Below, piece after piece: positions 23,576 through 24,776 of a stretch of DNA of 24,776 nucleotides; positions within the stretch are counted from its first letter, which is position 1, and each line of letters begins with the position of its first letter. A program made the translations under genes and the position numbers. Location: positions 1-24,776 of the forward strand of contig JAEZZG010000048.1 in the NCBI GenBank assembly GCA_023442485.1, written 5' to 3'. Below the pieces are notes generated by a model. It was given only the letters and a program-made list of their open reading frames with translations, had not been told where the DNA came from and did no database searches. This DNA is from Actinomycetes bacterium (GTDB taxonomy: Bacteria > Actinomycetota > Actinomycetes > Propionibacteriales > Propionibacteriaceae).

Positions 23576-24349
23576 ATGTCGGGACATTCCAAATGGGCAA
23601 CCACGAAACATAAGAAGGCAGCGATTGATGCTAAGCGCGGCAAACTCTTTGCCAAGCTGATCAAGAACATCGAGGTTGCTGCCCGTATCGGCGGTGGTGA
23701 TCCTGGAGGAAACCCAGCTCTGTACGACGCGATCCAAAAGGCGAAGAAGAACTCCGTCCCCAACGACAATATCGATCGCGCAGTCAAACGTGGATCTGGC
23801 GAAGGCTCCGATGCCGTCTCCTACGAAACGATCATGTATGAAGCCTACGGCCCGGCTGGCGTGGCTATCCTGATCGAATGCCTCACCGATAATCGCAATC
23901 GAGCAGTCTCTGACGTTCGCGTCGCCGTCACTCGCAACGGGGCCACGATGGCTGATGGCGGCTCAGTGCAGCGTCTCTTCGTGCGCAAGGGCGTTGTCGA
24001 GGTGGCTAAGTCCCAGAATGGGGCTACTTTGACTGAAGATGACGTCATGGAAGCCACCATGGATGCCGCCGTCGAGGACATTCAGGACTCTGGGGAGGTG
24101 TTCGAGATTTACTCCGAGCCCAACGATCTGGTCGGTGTCCGCAGCGCGATTCAAGATGCCGGTTATGACTATGAATCCGCCGAGGTGCAGTTCACTCCCA
24201 CCTTCGAGCAGAGCGTCGATGACGTGACTCAGGCTGAGAAGTTGGAGAAGATCATCGACGCACTCGAGGATCTTGACGATGTGCAAAATGTCTTCCACAA
24301 CGCCGATTACTCCGCTGAGGTGCAGGCCGCCTTCGCTGAGGAAGACTAG
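23576..24349 (+). CDS. yebC: YebC/PmpR family protein
   Basis: The 257-residue protein opens with MSGHSKWATTKHKKAAIDAKRGK, the invariant YebC/TACO1 signature (shown in two parts: MSGHSKW then TKHKKAAIDAKRGK). Family members act as transcriptional regulators (PmpR) or translation factors; mitochondrial TACO1 aids translation. IGGGDPGGNPALYDAIQKAK, ECLTDNRNR and the C-terminal acidic domain are typical. The usual VSYLF at the start of domain 2 reads VQRLF here. ATG 23576 follows AAAGAAAGGG. ruvC lies 136 bases downstream on the same strand, the standard yebC-ruvC pairing of actinobacteria, and probably part of the same DNA-repair neighbourhood. Confidence 0.96.
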   Translation: MSGHSKWATTKHKKAAIDAKRGKLFAKLIKNIEVAARIGGGDPGGNPALYDAIQKAKKNSVPNDNIDRAVKRGSGEGSDAVSYETIMYEAYGPAGVAILIECLTDNRNRAVSDVRVAVTRNGATMADGGSVQRLFVRKGVVEVAKSQNGATLTEDDVMEATMDAAVEDIQDSGEVFEIYSEPNDLVGVRSAIQDAGYDYESAEVQFTPTFEQSVDDVTQAEKLEKIIDALEDLDDVQNVFHNADYSAEVQAAFAEED

Positions 24350-24458
24350 TAGAAACCCAGGCTGAGACGAGCTATCGGCAACCATCAGATCAAGGTGTAG
24401 CCGTCAGACAATCTCGGCGTTCGTGGTGAGTCCACTAGGTCGACATTCATTGTCCGCA

Positions 24459-24470
24459 TAGGATGATCCT
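24459..24470 (+). promoter_or_regulatory. putative -10 region for ruvC
   Basis: TAGGAT followed by GATCCT, about 20 bases before ATG 24486. AAAGG lies between it and the start. No clear -35 is visible, and the downstream bases depart from the GGC pattern seen elsewhere. Confidence 0.3.
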
Positions 24471-24485
24471 GGTCGAAAGGATGCT

Positions 24486-24776
24486 ATGCGGGTGATGGGT
24501 GTCGATCCTGGTTTAACCAGGTGTGGAGTGGGGATCGTCGAATCCGGTCCCGCTACCTCGGCCCTGCGCCTGGTCAACGTCGGGGTCATTCGCACACCCC
24601 CTGACTTAGCCCTTGACAAGCGTCTGTACCGGGTGTTTTGCGACCTCAACGAATGGTTCGACGCCTTCAAGCCCGACTGTGTAGCGATCGAGCGGGTCTT
24701 CGCCCAGCACAACCTCAAATCAGTCACCGGAACCGCCCAAGTCGCCGGATTAGCGATGGTGATTGGTGCCCAACAT
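24486..24776 (+). CDS. ruvC: Holliday junction resolvase RuvC, 5' part only
   Basis: The first 97 codons of RuvC, the endonuclease that resolves Holliday junctions with RuvAB. The frame is open to the end of the window. MGVDPGLTRCGVGIVE carries the first catalytic Asp (Asp7), VAIERVFAQHN the second acidic residue (Glu), and SVTGTAQVAG the junction-recognition segment. ATG 24486 has AAAGG five bases upstream; ATG 24495 is an in-frame alternative. ruvA and ruvB would be expected next, beyond the window. Confidence 0.95.
   Translation, partial: MRVMGVDPGLTRCGVGIVESGPATSALRLVNVGVIRTPPDLALDKRLYRVFCDLNEWFDAFKPDCVAIERVFAQHNLKSVTGTAQVAGLAMVIGAQH

Noticed and set aside
23364..23660. 98-codon plus-strand frame before and into yebC
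   Set aside because: It overlaps the first 85 bases of yebC, lacks a ribosome binding site and has no recognisable domain.

Overview
The window reads as chromosomal DNA of an actinobacterium with mid-to-high-fifties GC. The evidence is actinobacterial gene neighbourhoods (hisI with trpBA and lgt; hisDCBHA; yebC-ruvC; a MetE-like gene before gatCAB), a PriA-type HisA, an MshD-like double acetyltransferase, type VII secretion-style proteins, and apparently leaderless genes with TANNNT boxes 6-7 nt before the start codon. A member of the Propionibacteriaceae or a relative fits best, but this is inference from gene order and protein style.

Layout. 1-845: the 3' end of a MetE-like zinc protein and a small membrane protein. 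977-4310: gatC-gatA-gatB, the tRNA-dependent amidotransferase, closed by a strong intrinsic terminator at 4383-4416. 4476-7053: a tightly overlapping three-gene accessory operon. It encodes a small helical protein, a YbaB/EspL-like protein, and a 506-residue protein that joins a WXG-containing N-terminal region, a hydrophobic segment and a class-3-lipase-like alpha/beta-hydrolase with a visible Ser-Asp-His triad. It looks like a type VII (ESX) secreted lipase effector with accessory proteins. 7318-11578: a fused hisI-trpB gene, trpA, a small membrane protein and lgt. 11655-15939: dnaE and a four-helix membrane protein. 15997-17282 (minus strand): ybaK and a DUF554 membrane protein. 17446-22052: hisD-hisC-hisB-hisH-hisA. 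22296-24776: a double-GNAT acetyltransferase, yebC and the start of ruvC, which runs off the window.

How it fits together. Histidine and tryptophan synthesis share the window. The actinobacterial order hisI-trpE-trpC-trpB-trpA-lgt appears collapsed here: hisI and trpB form one uninterrupted reading frame, and no trpE or trpC lies between or beside them. The HisA protein keeps the PriA-type Arg and Trp in its active-site loop, but that loop is about four residues shorter and the usual Arg19 is Gln. Together these raise the question of whether this lineage has changed its tryptophan pathway. hisF is not in the window.

No rRNA, tRNA, CRISPR array or insertion sequence was recognised. No gene-free stretch exceeds 300 bases. 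The longest are 7054-7317, 22053-22295 and 23358-23575, and they hold only putative promoter and hairpin elements.
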